Below, piece by piece: positions 10,933-24,914 of a stretch of 64,000 nt of DNA. The stretch lies in the NCBI GenBank assembly GCA_963555705.1, contig OY743190.1:11507501-11571500 (forward strand). The letters run 5' to 3'. The notes under the pieces were generated by a model. It made no database searches. It was not told the origin of the DNA and saw only the letters and a list, made by a program, of their open reading frames with translations. How positions within the stretch are numbered: the first letter of the stretch is position 1; every line of letters begins with the position of its first letter. A program made the position numbers and the translations under genes. This stretch comes from Ligustrum vulgare (taxonomy: Eukaryota; Streptophyta; Magnoliopsida; Lamiales; Oleaceae).

Positions 10933-11281
10933 TTACCCACACTCACTCTTATATATATATCACTATTATATATAAATGGCACTTCAATTTATCACGATTA
11001 TATATAAATGGCACTTCAATTTTTACTATTCATAAGGCAGAAACACGCTTTCAATTCAAGGCAGAAGTGCGTTTTCTCTTTCTCTCTATCTACGTCCTAG
11101 AATCTTCCGCTCCATTCATCACCATCACCATACCCTCGTCTTCCGCTTCTGCTTTTGTAAAAATCGTCTTCCACTTCATCCCATCGCCGGACATCTAAAA
11201 CCGTATACACGTCGGGAAATCTGCTTCAAAATGTATGTTTCTTCGATTATTCGTTTCCTCTGTTGATTGTTTTCTTTCCCC
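10933..11281 (+). repeat. Right copy of the ~345-bp duplicated block
   Basis: Nearly identical to 3135-3475, with a shorter TA run and an extra internal duplication of about 32 bp (TATATAAATGGCACTTCAATT occurs twice, near 10970 and 11001). It lies at the start of the Helitron-like element. Confidence 0.75.
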
Positions 11282-11454
11282 CTAGTTTTGGTGTACTGAA
11301 GAATGAAACTTAATCTGCCTATTTTGTACTGGAACTTAGATGATTTTTAGATAGTTTATGTGAAGGGGGGCTCATTTATGGGGGATTTTTATTTGATTTT
11401 CATTATTGAAACTAAACAAGAAATTTCAATCTTCACTAAAATGGGTACTTTTGA

Positions 11455-11620
11455 GAAGTAATTACAGGAGCTCTAACTAGGTAAGTGATCGAAAGTGGGT
11501 TTGTTGGAGGGGCTTCCATTGGTGCCATTTCTTGTGTTTCTCGATTGAAGTCTTCGACTCTTCACTGTCTTCATGGCAATCGGATGAATTTGGTGCTGGG
11601 CGTCTCCTCTATTCGGTGAG
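11455..11620 (+). repeat. Copy 1 of an internal Helitron repeat
   Basis: The stretch GAGCTCTAACTAGGTAAG ... TGGCAATCGGATGAATTTGG matches, with substitutions, 14300-14450 (GAGCTCTAATCGGGTAAG ... TGGCAATCAGATGAATTTGG). The two copies precede the ARIADNE-like and the PP6-like fragments respectively. They may be related leader or intron sequence. No known protein is encoded. Confidence 0.6.
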
Positions 11621-12325
11621 CAACAGGCTTTACCCAAATGATAATTTTTTTAGGTCTAATTCTCGATTGAGCTGCTTAATTGGATTTTTTTTTTATTATC
11701 TATTTTGATTATTATTTTTGAAATCGTGTGTATGCTTGTAGTTCTAATTATAGTTCGATATTTGCAATCCAATTGTGTATATTGAATGTGCAAATGTGCT
11801 TCCTTTTCTCTTGCTATTTTGTAGTGTTCATCTATCATAGAGATTTTTATATAAAAAAATCATGTTGCTAAGTTTAATATATTTAGACATTGTTCGTTAT
11901 ATTGTTTCCCAAGGACATTAAATTTTGGCATGTTCTTTTTTTAAAAGCAGTTTTTGATATCTTTGAACACATAGGGGATGCTGCTCATTAATTTACTTTG
12001 ACACTGATCAATAGAAAGTCCTCAATATGGTGTAGGTTATTTGTTCTCTATTTAGCCTATAATAAAATAGTTGCAATATCACGCAGAACAGAGTACAAGT
12101 TAGAAACCTTTTCTGATTCGACGGTTAAAAAGTAATTTCAATATTTATAGTTAGTGTGGAAATTGTATATAATACGCTTAAAAGTCCCAAATAACTCTGC
12201 AATTAATTTACAACTGGCTCGATATAAATTTCTAATTATTCTAAGTTATTTTTTTTTTAATTGTGTTCTTCATATCATCTATTTTGCTGTACATGTGGCA
12301 TCATAAATCTTATGCTCTGATGACG

Positions 12326-12985
12326 TGGATATTGTCTAATTCTAAGCCTTGTTCAAAGTGCAAGTGGCCAATTGAGAAGAACCAAGGTTGCATGCATATT
12401 ATTATTATTATTATTATTACATGTACTCTACCTTTTAAATTTCAGTTTTGCTGGAATGTTATATTTCTCATATTTTGAATGAAATGTCTTCTTCAGTTTT
12501 CGGTAAATTGTAGATTACCTTACAAGCTTTCGCTCAATGAAGACTTATGGTATTAAGTTTCACTAAACGAAGCTTCTTCATTGTTACTCCATACATCTTC
12601 AACTATTCACAACACAAACAATTTATTTGCCTTTCCTTTATGCCCCTAGGATCAATATAATTTTGGAATGTGGAGATTCTTGTTTGCACATCATTTGACA
12701 GGATATCTATGCAGGCTCTGCCTAGCCTGCCTTGGTGCATTGACAAAACATGGTGTAAGAATTTGTGGTTCTATGCATAAAATCGTTATGAGGTTGCTAA
12801 GCAAGGAGTGGCAGGATCTTTATTTTTTATTTACATTTTTTTTGGGGGGGGGCATAGTCTTGTTGTTTTGATAGCATGTATATGTATTGATTTTATTTGA
12901 TTTGTTGTTTGCAGCTTGATGAAATTAAAGAACGAAGAGAGATAAACTCTTTAGAAAGAGTTTCTGATTGTTGCAGAACTTGAAT
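12326..12985 (+). pseudogene. Captured ARIADNE-type E3 ubiquitin ligase fragment
   Basis: Three exon-like pieces of an RBR E3 ligase. The piece at about 12326-12455 encodes [24 protein letters not shown] and then [12 protein letters not shown]. It matches the IBR/RING2 region (WILANSKPCPKC..., TCTPPCKFEFCW in the family), with an ATT microsatellite expanded in the middle of the exon at 12393-12419. About 12710-12790 encodes CLGALTKHGVRICG, a diverged form of the next segment. About 12916-12985, after TTTGCAG, encodes LDEIKERREINSLER, the start of the Ariadne helical domain. Catalytic function is lost. Pieces lie in genomic order with intron sequence between them. Confidence 0.75.
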
Positions 12986-14351
12986 AACACAGAAAGTGGA
13001 GATTAGTAGAGATTCTTGGATTTTTAAAATTCATGATGAAGTTGTCTTTATTCTTCAAATGGACGTTCTTATTTTGTATTGAGAAGTTTAATTACCTCTA
13101 TTTGCTAATTATTTTCTTTACGTGAATGCAGGACCATTTTGAGGATGAGATATCAAAATTTGAATCTCAACTAGATCTCAGTTAACATGGATTTTGGTGA
13201 ACTATGCTTCAATGATTTGAAGAGGGACAAATATTCTATAACAGGTATAGATTTGTATTTTGTTTCCCGTTTACGGAAATTGCTTTCTCAAAATTTTAAA
13301 AGTGATACTTGAACCATTTCATTTAAATGTACATTTTTCAAATTTTCACAGAGATGGCTTTATTGGAGAAATGCTTGAGTTGAATGTACAAATAGGTAGG
13401 AAAGATGAAAGACTAAAATAGTTGAGTTGATGGAAAGTCACGTTACAGTACTTATTATTGTATAATATACAGAGATATTTTCTATTGAGATTTGTGTAGT
13501 GGATTTCTATGTTCATCATGTAAAGGAATGGTTCTTAAATTTTTATATGCATCTGCTATACGCTTCTATATACTATTTTCTTGTCTTTCCAATGTTTACA
13601 AAGAAAATTTGGCAGTTCTTGTTTGATTTTTGTGTTGTAAACATTTTTTTTGAGACAAATGTTTTTCTGTCTACTTTAAATATTTGTTCTTGTTTTATTT
13701 TATTTTTGTTTCAGTTTATCATTTTTATGTGATCTCTTCTCTTTAAAATGATTTTCAATCTGAATATGGATTTTAGTATTACTGTTTGTGTAGTATTCAT
13801 GTAATAGAATGGTATACTACTTGCTTATATTTTGATCAAAAATTTTTGCTCTTTAAATAACAAGTTAATTCTTTAATTTGTTGATTTTAAGATGGGAAAT
13901 TATCCCTTGGTCTTTCGTTCAAGTGAATGGATGAGGTTTTTAAGGTCGGAAAATTTCTCTCTACCAGAAGGAAGCTATAGTTTGAGGAGAGAAGAAAATC
14001 CAATCAAAGACGGGTATCAATTTTTACTGGGTTTTATCTGTTTATTGCCTGTCTTTGCGTGAGTAGTTCCATTCTGGCAAAATTTTCATACGACTTTCAA
14101 TGGTGAAGGTCAAATATGACTACTTAACTAATACTTTCATCTAAAGCCTTCTTTTTAACTAAAAGTCATTTTTATTTTTATTAAATTAGGTAAAGGGAGG
14201 CTCATTTTACGCCCCCCCCCCCCTCTGGTTTTCCTTATACAACCTAAGCAACAATTTTTGATATGTTTCTTCACTGCAATGGGTAATTTTTAGGAGCAAT
14301 GACATGAGCTCTAATCGGGTAAGAAATAGAAAGTGGATTTGTTAGAGGAGC

Positions 14352-14603
14352 TGCCATTGGTGGCGTTTCTGGTGTAGTTTTCTCAATTGAGTCCTTTGAG
14401 TCTCCAATGGTTTTATGGCAATCAGATGAATTTGGCTTTGGGTGTCTCTTGTATTTGGTGAGCTATATATATATATATGCCATTGGTGGCGTTTCTGGTG
14501 TAGTTTTCTCAATTGAGTCCTTTGAGTCTCCAATGGTTTTATGGCAATCAGATGAATTTGGCTTTGGGTGTCTCTTGTATTTGGTGAGCTATATATATAT
14601 ATA
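14352..14603 (+). repeat. Tandem duplication of a ~126-bp block
   Basis: The segment GCCATTGGTGGCGTTTCTGG ... CTCTTGTATTTGGTGAGCT plus an AT run occurs twice in succession, with near-perfect identity between copies, so the duplication is recent. The second copy abuts an inverted piece of itself (see palindrome). Confidence 0.85.
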
Positions 14604-14623
14604 GCTCACCAAATACAAGAGAC

Positions 14624-14627
<4 letters not shown>
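14566..14627. repeat. Perfect 25-bp-arm palindrome
   Basis: Left arm 14566-14590 (GGGTGTCTCTTGTATTTGGT and on) and right arm 14603-14627 are exact inverted copies separated by (AT)6, which is itself palindromic. A (TA)n tract follows to about 14656. It would form a long hairpin or cruciform. Confidence 0.9.
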
Positions 14628-14659
<32 letters not shown>

Positions 14660-15266
14660 AAGTTTAGCTTTAATTTGGAATAATCCATGTTTTACTGTTT
14701 TACCTTCATTCTACTTTATTTTTATTGGAACTATTTAAGGTAGGGTATTATACATGTGTTATTTGGACAAGTTGCATTTCCTTTTGCTTTTCAAATCTTA
14801 CAGCTTTAATTAGTGGATATTTATTTTTCATTTTTTTTCCTCTGCACTTTTAGGGGAGTATATTATTTATCGTCATGTTTATTTGTTAGTGAATGATAGG
14901 TACAGAAACATGGATTGTGTGAGAAACCAGATTTTTGGCATCTCGTTTTAGTCTAGATTAATTTCATTACACCTAATTTTTCTGTTGAAATTTGGTTTTA
15001 TTCTAGTTTAACAGGGTATTTCAAGGATAGAAGTAATAAACGAATTTCAACAATTGGTCATCTCTGCTTGCAATGAAGATGAAAATAGACTTCTTTGCAT
15101 GCTTGTCCTTCATGATCTACTTATGTCATTCTGTACTTATAATATAATCTTATTTATAATTCTAAAGTCTGCTCCAGAATCTGGAAGCGTGATCTTTTTT
15201 GTTTGCTTGTCGGTGCTAGGTTATCCTCATGCTCCTCTAATTTTAATTTGCCTCTCTCTTATTAAG

Positions 15267-15592
15267 GTGAAGGAGATATTGATAGAGGAATCAAATGTTC
15301 AGCCAGTGAATCCTCCAGTTACTGTATGTGAGGACATCCATGGACAATTTCACGATTTGATGACACTCTTCCAGACTGGAAGTCATGTATCGGAGACAAA
15401 TCACATATTTATGTAAATCTTATATAAATATGTTGAAATATGTCTATTTTAACTATCCTTTTTATTGTTGTTCCATATTTTAGACTATTTTAGCTTCATA
15501 ATGAAACTTCTTCTATCTTGACAGGGAGATTTTGTTGACCTTGGTTACAATAGCCTAGAAGTTTTCACAATTCTTTTGCTTCTCAAATCAAG
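15267..15592 (+). pseudogene. Captured PP6-type (FyPP-like) phosphatase catalytic fragment
   Basis: Two exons of a serine/threonine phosphatase catalytic subunit. Exon 15267-15413 encodes [15 protein letters not shown] through [19 protein letters not shown], and exon 15525-15592 encodes GDFVDLGYNSLEVFTILLLL. The wording matches the PP6/FyPP subfamily rather than PP2A. Three lesions are visible. The GDIHG metal motif reads EDIHG; VDRGYNS reads VDLGYNS; and the donor after exon 1 lacks one G (ATG followed by TAAATC). The donor after exon 2 is intact (AG|GTATAT). Neither the first exon nor the remaining exons are seen. Confidence 0.85.
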
Positions 15593-15990
15593 GTATATGA
15601 CATGACACCGTGGATACTTTTAACAGAATTGCAAAAGAATGACGAGTTCTGGTCCCCGCATGTAGTCTCTGGCTTTTTGCCTGAAAAAGCTCTCCTTTGC
15701 CTTTCTAAGATTCGAGTAATCTCTGACCGCTTTGTTTTGTTTTTTTTATTTGTATTTGGATTACTTCATTAAATTGTTTCAGCAAATAGTCTCACCAATT
15801 TGATTGTCTCATTGAATTCCCGAAAATATTGAAGAAAGTTTTAGAATAAAAATTATTACATCTACGTGTTTATGCCATTGTCATAAAGTCTCAAATGATC
15901 CTGTAAGCAAAATTCTACGATTCTTAACATCAATCTTTAATATTCAAATTCAATTACAATGACACGCGATTGATCACAAATATAAATCGT

Positions 15991-16019
15991 CACGTGCAAC
16001 GCACGTGTTCATCTACTAG
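15991..16019 (+). other. Helitron 3' terminus (hairpin + CTAG)
   Basis: Seven-bp stem CACGTGC/GCACGTG with AAC loop, spacer TTCATCTA, then CTAG and a flanking T. This is the classical plant Helitron 3' structure. Confidence 0.8.

Positions 16020-16020
<1 letters not shown>

Positions 16021-16079
<59 letters not shown>
16021..16079. repeat. (TA)n microsatellite
   Basis: Almost pure TA dinucleotide run directly after the Helitron 3' end. Confidence 0.95.
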
Positions 16080-16083
<4 letters not shown>

Positions 16084-16109
16084 TAGATTAGATTAGATAG
16101 ATTATATTA

Positions 16110-16286
16110 GGTCCTTGTTTGTTTCTTTTTAAGTTTTTCTCGTTTTTTCTACAGTATTCAATCTCAATCATTCATTAAAAGTCAAGCCCACAATATTTGA
16201 TTTTCAACCAAATCGCAATCATCTATTCTCTTAAAAATCGCTATTCATTTCAGAAAAATTCTTTTTAAACAATACCAAACACACAC
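16110..16286 (-). mobile_element. Tourist-like MITE, copy 1
   Basis: About 177 bp, homologous in reverse orientation to 28864-29040 along its whole length, including the internal motif around CAATATTTGATTTTCAACCA. The left flank is TTA; the right flank reads TAG. The ends resemble PIF/Harbinger MITE termini (G-CC-TGTTTG). Confidence 0.65.
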
Positions 16287-16513
16287 TAGATTATATTATT
16301 ATTATTTTTGTTTGTTTAAAGTGTTATATGATATATTTGTAAAAGCATTGACACAGTGAAATGACATCTATATTTGGTGAAATTTTGCTATTTGTACACC
16401 CACATCTACACCTTTCTTTACATTTATGTGATGTGTCAGAATATAACATCCTACTTCACGTGAGTTCGACACCTCACATGGCATCGAGGGGAAGTGGGTG
16501 TAAGTGTAGTATT

Positions 16514-16780
16514 AAAGGTGTAACCCACACCTTGGAGGCCCGAACCGACCTTGCCTTGGGTCATTGGTTCGAGAGGTAAATCGCAGGTTATGCCTCCCAG
16601 AGTCAGGGTGGATGGCACTCAGTAACGCCTCGCGGAGCAAGGTAACCCCCGCTTGCCACAGGAAACGAATCCATTTTTCAGCCGTAAATTTAGCCTTCAG
16701 GATTCGAATCCTGCACACGACTGTTCTTGACACGTTATCGGCCAACCCCTTTGTCCCTGGGAGACTTGCCTTGGGGGAAA
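16514..16780 (-). mobile_element. SINE-like insertion with 18-bp target-site duplication
   Basis: A 267-bp insert is flanked by an exact direct repeat GGGTGTAAGTGTAGTATT at 16496-16513 and 16781-16798. On the minus strand it carries an A-box-like TGGCCGATAACG and, about 33 nt further, a B-box-like GGATTCGAATCC, in the order expected for a tRNA-derived pol III promoter. A short perfect hairpin (AAGGTGT...ACACCTT) lies at the far end. A long TSD with variable ends fits LINE-type retroposition. The family is not recognised. Confidence 0.6.
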
Positions 16781-16856
16781 GGGTGTAAGTGTAGTATTTC
16801 TCTAATTTGATGTTTATCTAATACATATAGGAATCACAACTCTAGTTTTAAATTTA

Positions 16857-16889
16857 TTAGTATTTCACTCGTGCGATGCACGGGAGTTT
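16857..16889 (-). other. Second Helitron-like 3' terminus (minus strand)
   Basis: On the minus strand this reads a hairpin (CCCGTGC-ATC-GCACGAG), an ~8-nt spacer and CTAA followed by T. The matching 5' end may be near 24720-24721, but the interval is heavily interrupted. Confidence 0.5.
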
Positions 16890-18350
16890 ACATACACAGT
16901 TGATGTTTGGTTTTGATTAAAATATGATTTTAATCTAAAGTCAAAGTTAATAATTAATTTTAATCACACATTTTATTGAATCCACAATTTTTCAACAACG
17001 CATGTCATCAAATCAACTTTTATTAAAATCTACTTAAAAATTTGCTTTTAATCTATATCGAATAGGGGCACGGTAATAATTTTGATAATAATTGACAACA
17101 CATTGTATTATAAAATTAAAAAAATGGTAAGATAAACAATAATTTATTAAAATCATGATTAAGACTATTAAACAAATCACATCTAATTCATATTTTGGAA
17201 AACTTCTTTGAAGCCTACATTCATGGTTGAAAATTTTGGATTTCCATCTTTATCACAAATCAATATTTTCAATCCACTATGATTTGTGACTCCAAAGATC
17301 TCAACATCTAACTGTCCATGGCTGAAAACTGAAATTTTCAAATAAATCCTTACATGCGATTGACCTAGACTCTTATTGATAGTCTTAGTGCAAGACACAA
17401 TCAATTGATATTTTCTTCATTGAAGCTTGAATGGAAGTCTATGATCTGATAACATTGTTCTGGGATGAAAACCTTTTTTTATTCATAAATATCAATCACA
17501 ATAATTATAAATGCGTGCTTAATCTTAACCCACAAATATTTGTATTTAACCAATAAATTATATTTTTACTTATAAAATCAAGACGTTCAACGTTTGAAGA
17601 TCAAAAAATTATACCGAAAATCTTAGATCATAAAACATTTACACGACTATTAAAATTAATAAAATTAAAAAATACTATTTGTTCTTAACAATAATATTCA
17701 CAATTTTTGCATTTGCCACTTATATTTAACATTTTTTTTTAAATTTCTTTCAAAATTTCAATCACAATGATTATTACCGTGTGTTTAATCTTAATCCTAC
17801 AAATATTTATATTTTACCAATAAAATTATACTTTTATTTACAAAATCAAGTAGTTAAAATAATACCTACAAAAATCTTGTAATTATCATGATATGCCAAT
17901 CGGACGATGTTGAAGGTCAAGAATTCATACCGAAAATTTCAGACCACATAATATTTAGACAACTATTAAAATTAATATTATATTTTTTAATATAAAAATA
18001 TATATAATATATTCCAATAACTATTAAAATTTTACAAACAATATAACTAATTCAAATTATAATAACTTTTTTGAATAATAAAAGCCAATTTATATATTTA
18101 AATAATAAATGCTTCTTAATTTCAATAATTTTTTTCGATTATTATTAATTTATCGAAAATGCAAATTTAGTAGTTTGTTTAATGGCATATCATGTTTGAT
18201 ATAATATTTACATTTACAATAACTATTAAAATTTTACAAACAATATAACTAATTTAAATTATAATAGCTTATTTGAATACTAAAAGTCAATTTATATAGT
18301 TAAATAATAATTGATTGTTAATTTCAATAAAAAAAATTCGGTTCTTATTA
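16890..18350. other. AT-rich interval, no supported gene
   Basis: Internally repetitive AT-rich DNA: the CATTTAGACAACTATTAAAA-type block recurs near 17637 and 17950, and the ACAATATAACTAATT block recurs near 18040 and 18240. A 73-codon minus frame at 17183-17404 has reasonable composition, but I could not assign it to a family. It is probably the interior of a Helitron-like element. Confidence 0.4.
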
Positions 18351-18811
18351 ACTTCTGTTTCGCGCGGAAACGCTTACCAAAGGGGAATTCAGACAAATGT
18401 GTAAGGAACAAACCTCTCGAGACAAAGTCCCAACGAGAGGTGCTATATTGATGAAGATTACGGTGAAGACAAAACACCTCCAAGGGGTACAAGCACAGAA
18501 ATTACACTAGGAATTTGACGATAAAAGTAAAGATAAAGGAAATTACATATTCTCTTGTTGATATTTGATTGATTGATCACTCTAAATGACTAATTTTTTA
18601 CAATATATACAAATGCACGAACTTCCTTCAACTGCTGCTAATATTTGAATCTTTGGTTTGCCGCCATGATTTGTAACACTCGCATGGATTAACTTGTTTC
18701 CTCCACGTTGCATAACTGTTGTCCATGTCCTTGTAACGTCCACTTGCCACGTTGCTCTAAGTAACTTCCACAATTCATTACCTCAACTGCAATCTTCGTT
18801 AACAACTGGCC

Positions 18812-21605
<2,794 letters not shown>

Positions 21606-21827
21606 GGCCGTGTGACCATAAGACAAGTGTTAAAACTTGCTTCCGCTTGCTCAATCACCCAACGGCTTCATCGCTCGTCCTGTCGCCCAAATATCTTATT
21701 TGTCGCACAATTGTCCAGTAGTTCAATTTCTTGCCTATAATGAGTCTTTAACGTTGGGTCTCTTTTGGTTTGGGCCAAGGTTTAGGCCTCTTATATTTTT
21801 TGGTATTTTTTGGGCGTCAACAACTTC

Positions 21828-24721
21828 TAAGAAAATACAAATTTAGTAGTTTATTTAATATTATATTATATTTATTGTAATATTAAGGATATGTCATAAT
21901 AAATTTTATTACTTATAATCTAGGCATTGTAGATCATTATTTCTTTTAGACCTTGCCATTTTCTACAAAGTTTTGAAAATCTCAAGTAAAAATGTGGTAC
22001 CTACGTCAATGGCGAACAATTTTTTTCTAAAAGTGCGGTTGCTTAACTGTAGGCTCGGAAATGCATTGAATTTTATGTTCACGTCGTCACTTGGGTTCAC
22101 TTCAAGATGAAAATAAGCTCAAGATTTTCATTTTTCCTTCAAGGGCGGGATTCTTGGGTGAGGACTCCCAATACCAGTAGTAGAAAATAGGTCTATCATT
22201 TATTGAAATCTGAAATTGAAAAAATTATTCGACTTAATTGATTTTTCTTAAAATTTTTGGACGTTTATTATTTATTTTAATTTCATAAGATAAACAAGTC
22301 TAATTGAAATTAATTATTTAAGACCAAATTGAATTTAGTTAAGCAATTATAAATAAATATCATTGTAGGACTTAACCAAATAATTTTGAAATAGTAGGGT
22401 ATTGAAAAAAGTAAAAGGTACAAAATAAAACTTTTACCTTTAATATTTGATGTAATTTTAGGAACAATAAGTTTACAATTGTCTCTCACTTGTGAATTCA
22501 TATAAATGTTCTTGTTGAGATAATTAAAAATAAGAAACAAAGGAAGACAATTATTCAGAAAAATTTACAAATTACACATATATTAATTATTTTTTACCAT
22601 TAGTATGTTTACTGTTTCAGAATATTTCTTTAAATATTGTAATTTAAATTGATTTAAAGATTAAAATGAGAAAATAAAATTACGTTTAAACAGAATTCAT
22701 AATACATAAAAAATAGATATATATGGATATACCCTCACAATTTTATTAAAAATTAAAAGGAAAATAAAAAATAGATCGATGAACGTTCTGTTTCACCCTC
22801 TTTCATTTTCTTTTTTAAAGAAAAATATTTATGTGATATCGACAAAGTTTTTTTTTTTTTTTTTTTATGAATTTAAAAAAAATTGTAATTGATTTTCAAG
22901 AGGGGAAGGTGAACCAAGAAACTTAACCTATGTTTGGTAAACTTGTTTAAAAATAAGTTTTTTACAATACAATTCCCCAAATCAATTTTTTCCACACACA
23001 TTCTCTCTTCATTTTTCAATCACGTATTTTACCTCGAAAACATAAAAAACATGTTTTTAAATACAAATTTTTTAACAAACAGAGCTAGGGACTTGGAAAA
23101 AGCGGCTATTTAAAAATTTGCATTCAACTGAATAATTTTAAATCTAAAATTTGTCCAAAATAAATAATATATTGTTAATTAATACTACTTATCATTTTAA
23201 GAAATATATTTTGGGAAAAAAATGGGTCAATACCTATTCATGCTCTCCCTTTATGTATTTTGTTTTTCTCTTGTTAACATATTTAGTCATTGTTTAAACC
23301 CTCATTATATAAAAAATGAGTTTTTTAATAGTGATTTTTTGGAAAATCTGTATTTAAGCCCTTGTTTGAGACTCATTATTTCAAATAATGTTGTTTGTAA
23401 CAGTAAATTTTGAGAGAATGAGTTTTTAAAAAGTAGGAATTTTCTTGAAGTTATGTGTATTAATATAATGTTAGTTAAAAATGAGTTTTAGAGAAATGAG
23501 GTTTAAATAAGAGAAATGAGGTTTCAAATGAGGTTTTACAAAATGACATTTTTGGCTTTTATTAAAGTGGTCAATGTGTAATTTTTTAGTCAACTAACGG
23601 TTCTTTGGATGGAATCAAATGGCAGGAACGTTTTCGACAAAAAAATGTGAAAGTGAGGATGAAAATGTCAAAAAATCAAACATTACGATGAATTGTACAA
23701 AAATGTTCAAAAGTAGGGACATTTTTCGTCAATTACCCTTATAATGAGATATATATATATATCCCATTTTGCTATAGTTTTTATATAATAAAATATTCTG
23801 CAAAATTTCTATCGTCTTTCAGAACCAATATTGCATGCAGAAGCTGTTGGTTTTTGCATTCCATCTCTACCCTCAAATGCTTCAAACGTGTTGTATCCAC
23901 TACCAGTGTTCTAAAATGCGTAATGCGTTGCGATGCGTCGAGGTCAAGAATCAAGAATCACAAGTTTAGGCGTGTCAATGCGAAGAATAAGCGTCATAAT
24001 GCGTTTCGTATTTTTAATATTATTTTAATTATTTTAAGACATTAAATATATTTTTATATAAAAAAAATAAATTTTTTACCCTTAAAAAAAATGCAGATTA
24101 GGCGCGTCTAGGTGGTCAAAAAAAATTGTTGACCGTATTTTTACGTGCATACCACTTATTCGACGCGTTTTGATCACGCATCGCGCTTAGGCGACGCATT
24201 TTCGCACATTTTAGAACACTGTCTACTACAATAGAAAAAGGGGTAAAATGGCCTATGTACCATTTTCAGCTATTTTTTATTCACTTGAATCAGCTATTAA
24301 TACTTTTCTATCACCATCAGCCGACATGCTAACAGAGGTGGGTCCCAAAATTTTGAACAATTTGCAATCAACCTCATTAAAACGTGGTTCTTATAAATAT
24401 CATTATATGACTTAAAAATAATTTTGAAATAGAGGAATATTGAGAAAAAGTAAAACGTACTTTAATCTTTAATGTGATTTTAAGAACGACATGTTTACAG
24501 TTGACTCTAACTTGTGAGTTCATATTAAAGTTTTCGATTTGATACACATATTGCATATTTTTCGATTTTAAAATAATAGTATAATTATCAAAATTATCTC
24601 ATTCATTGAAATACTTCCATTAGGAAAAATAATTTATTCAGGAAAAACTTCAAAACATATTTTTGAAAAGTGCCTTACTTTTATATTATAATAATATTAT
24701 TATATATATAAAGAATAAAGA
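21828..24721 (-). repeat. Helitron-like repeat segments
   Basis: AT-rich segment without genes, built of blocks shared with 27701-29662. About 22505-23520 matches 27775-28620 (ATTAAAAATAAGAAA, TTATTTTTTACC, AAAAAGCGGCTATTTAAA). About 22310-22510 and 24390-24700 both match 29300-29650 (TTTAAGAACGACATGTTTAC, AAAACATATTTTTGAAAAGT). The right side resembles a Helitron 5' end on the minus strand (ends ...AAAGTAAGGCACTTTTC), with GA|T at 24720-24721. Possibly the far end of the element whose 3' terminus is at 16857. Confidence 0.5.
23904..24221. mobile_element. hAT MITE
   Basis: 318 bp with terminal inverted repeats CAGTGTTCTAAAATG and CATTTTAGAACACTG. It is flanked by an 8-bp duplication TCCACTAC / TCTACTAC (7 of 8 identical). 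The interior is rich in GCG/CGC motifs (AATGCGTTGCGATGCG) and encodes nothing. Confidence 0.9.
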
Positions 24722-24745
24722 TAAAGATTAGATTAGATTAAATTA

Positions 24746-24914
24746 GGCCTCCGTTCGGATCTGATTATAATCAGATTTTGGGTTTTTTTTTTTTGCGGAG
24801 TTCGATGTAGATCTAGGGTTAAAATTTGAAGAGGGAAAAGATGCGTGGTTAAAAAATTGTATTAAAAATTGGAGTGATTATAACCAAAAAAAATCTATTT
24901 ACCTAACGGAGGCC
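24746..24914. mobile_element. Tourist-like MITE
   Basis: 169 bp with inverted ends GGCCTCCGTTCGG and CCTAACGGAGGCC. The left flank is TTA and the right is AGA, so one duplication copy has decayed. A palindrome CTGATTATAATCAG lies just inside the left end. No coding capacity. Confidence 0.7.

Larger units (their letters stand above)
10933..16019 (+). mobile_element. Helitron-like element carrying host gene fragments
   Basis: The 3' end is convincing: hairpin CACGTGC-AAC-GCACGTG at 15991-16007, an 8-nt spacer, then CTAG (16016-16019) followed by T. The 5' end is not exact; it lies in or just before the ~345-bp block that starts near 10933. Inside are exon fragments of two unrelated plant genes with introns still present (ARIADNE-like and PP6-like), plus duplicated promoter-like blocks. 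Retained introns fit DNA-level capture by a Helitron rather than reverse transcription. No Rep/helicase is present, so it is non-autonomous. Confidence 0.6.

Noticed and set aside
3135..11281. The duplicated ~345-bp block as the LTR pair of the Tat element
   Set aside because: The PBS places the right LTR at 9728-10612, and the duplicated block lacks TG...CA ends at its edges and is not adjacent to the PBS.
17183..17404. 73-codon minus-strand frame as a gene
   Set aside because: Plausible composition but no family recognised, and it is surrounded by stops in repetitive AT-rich DNA.
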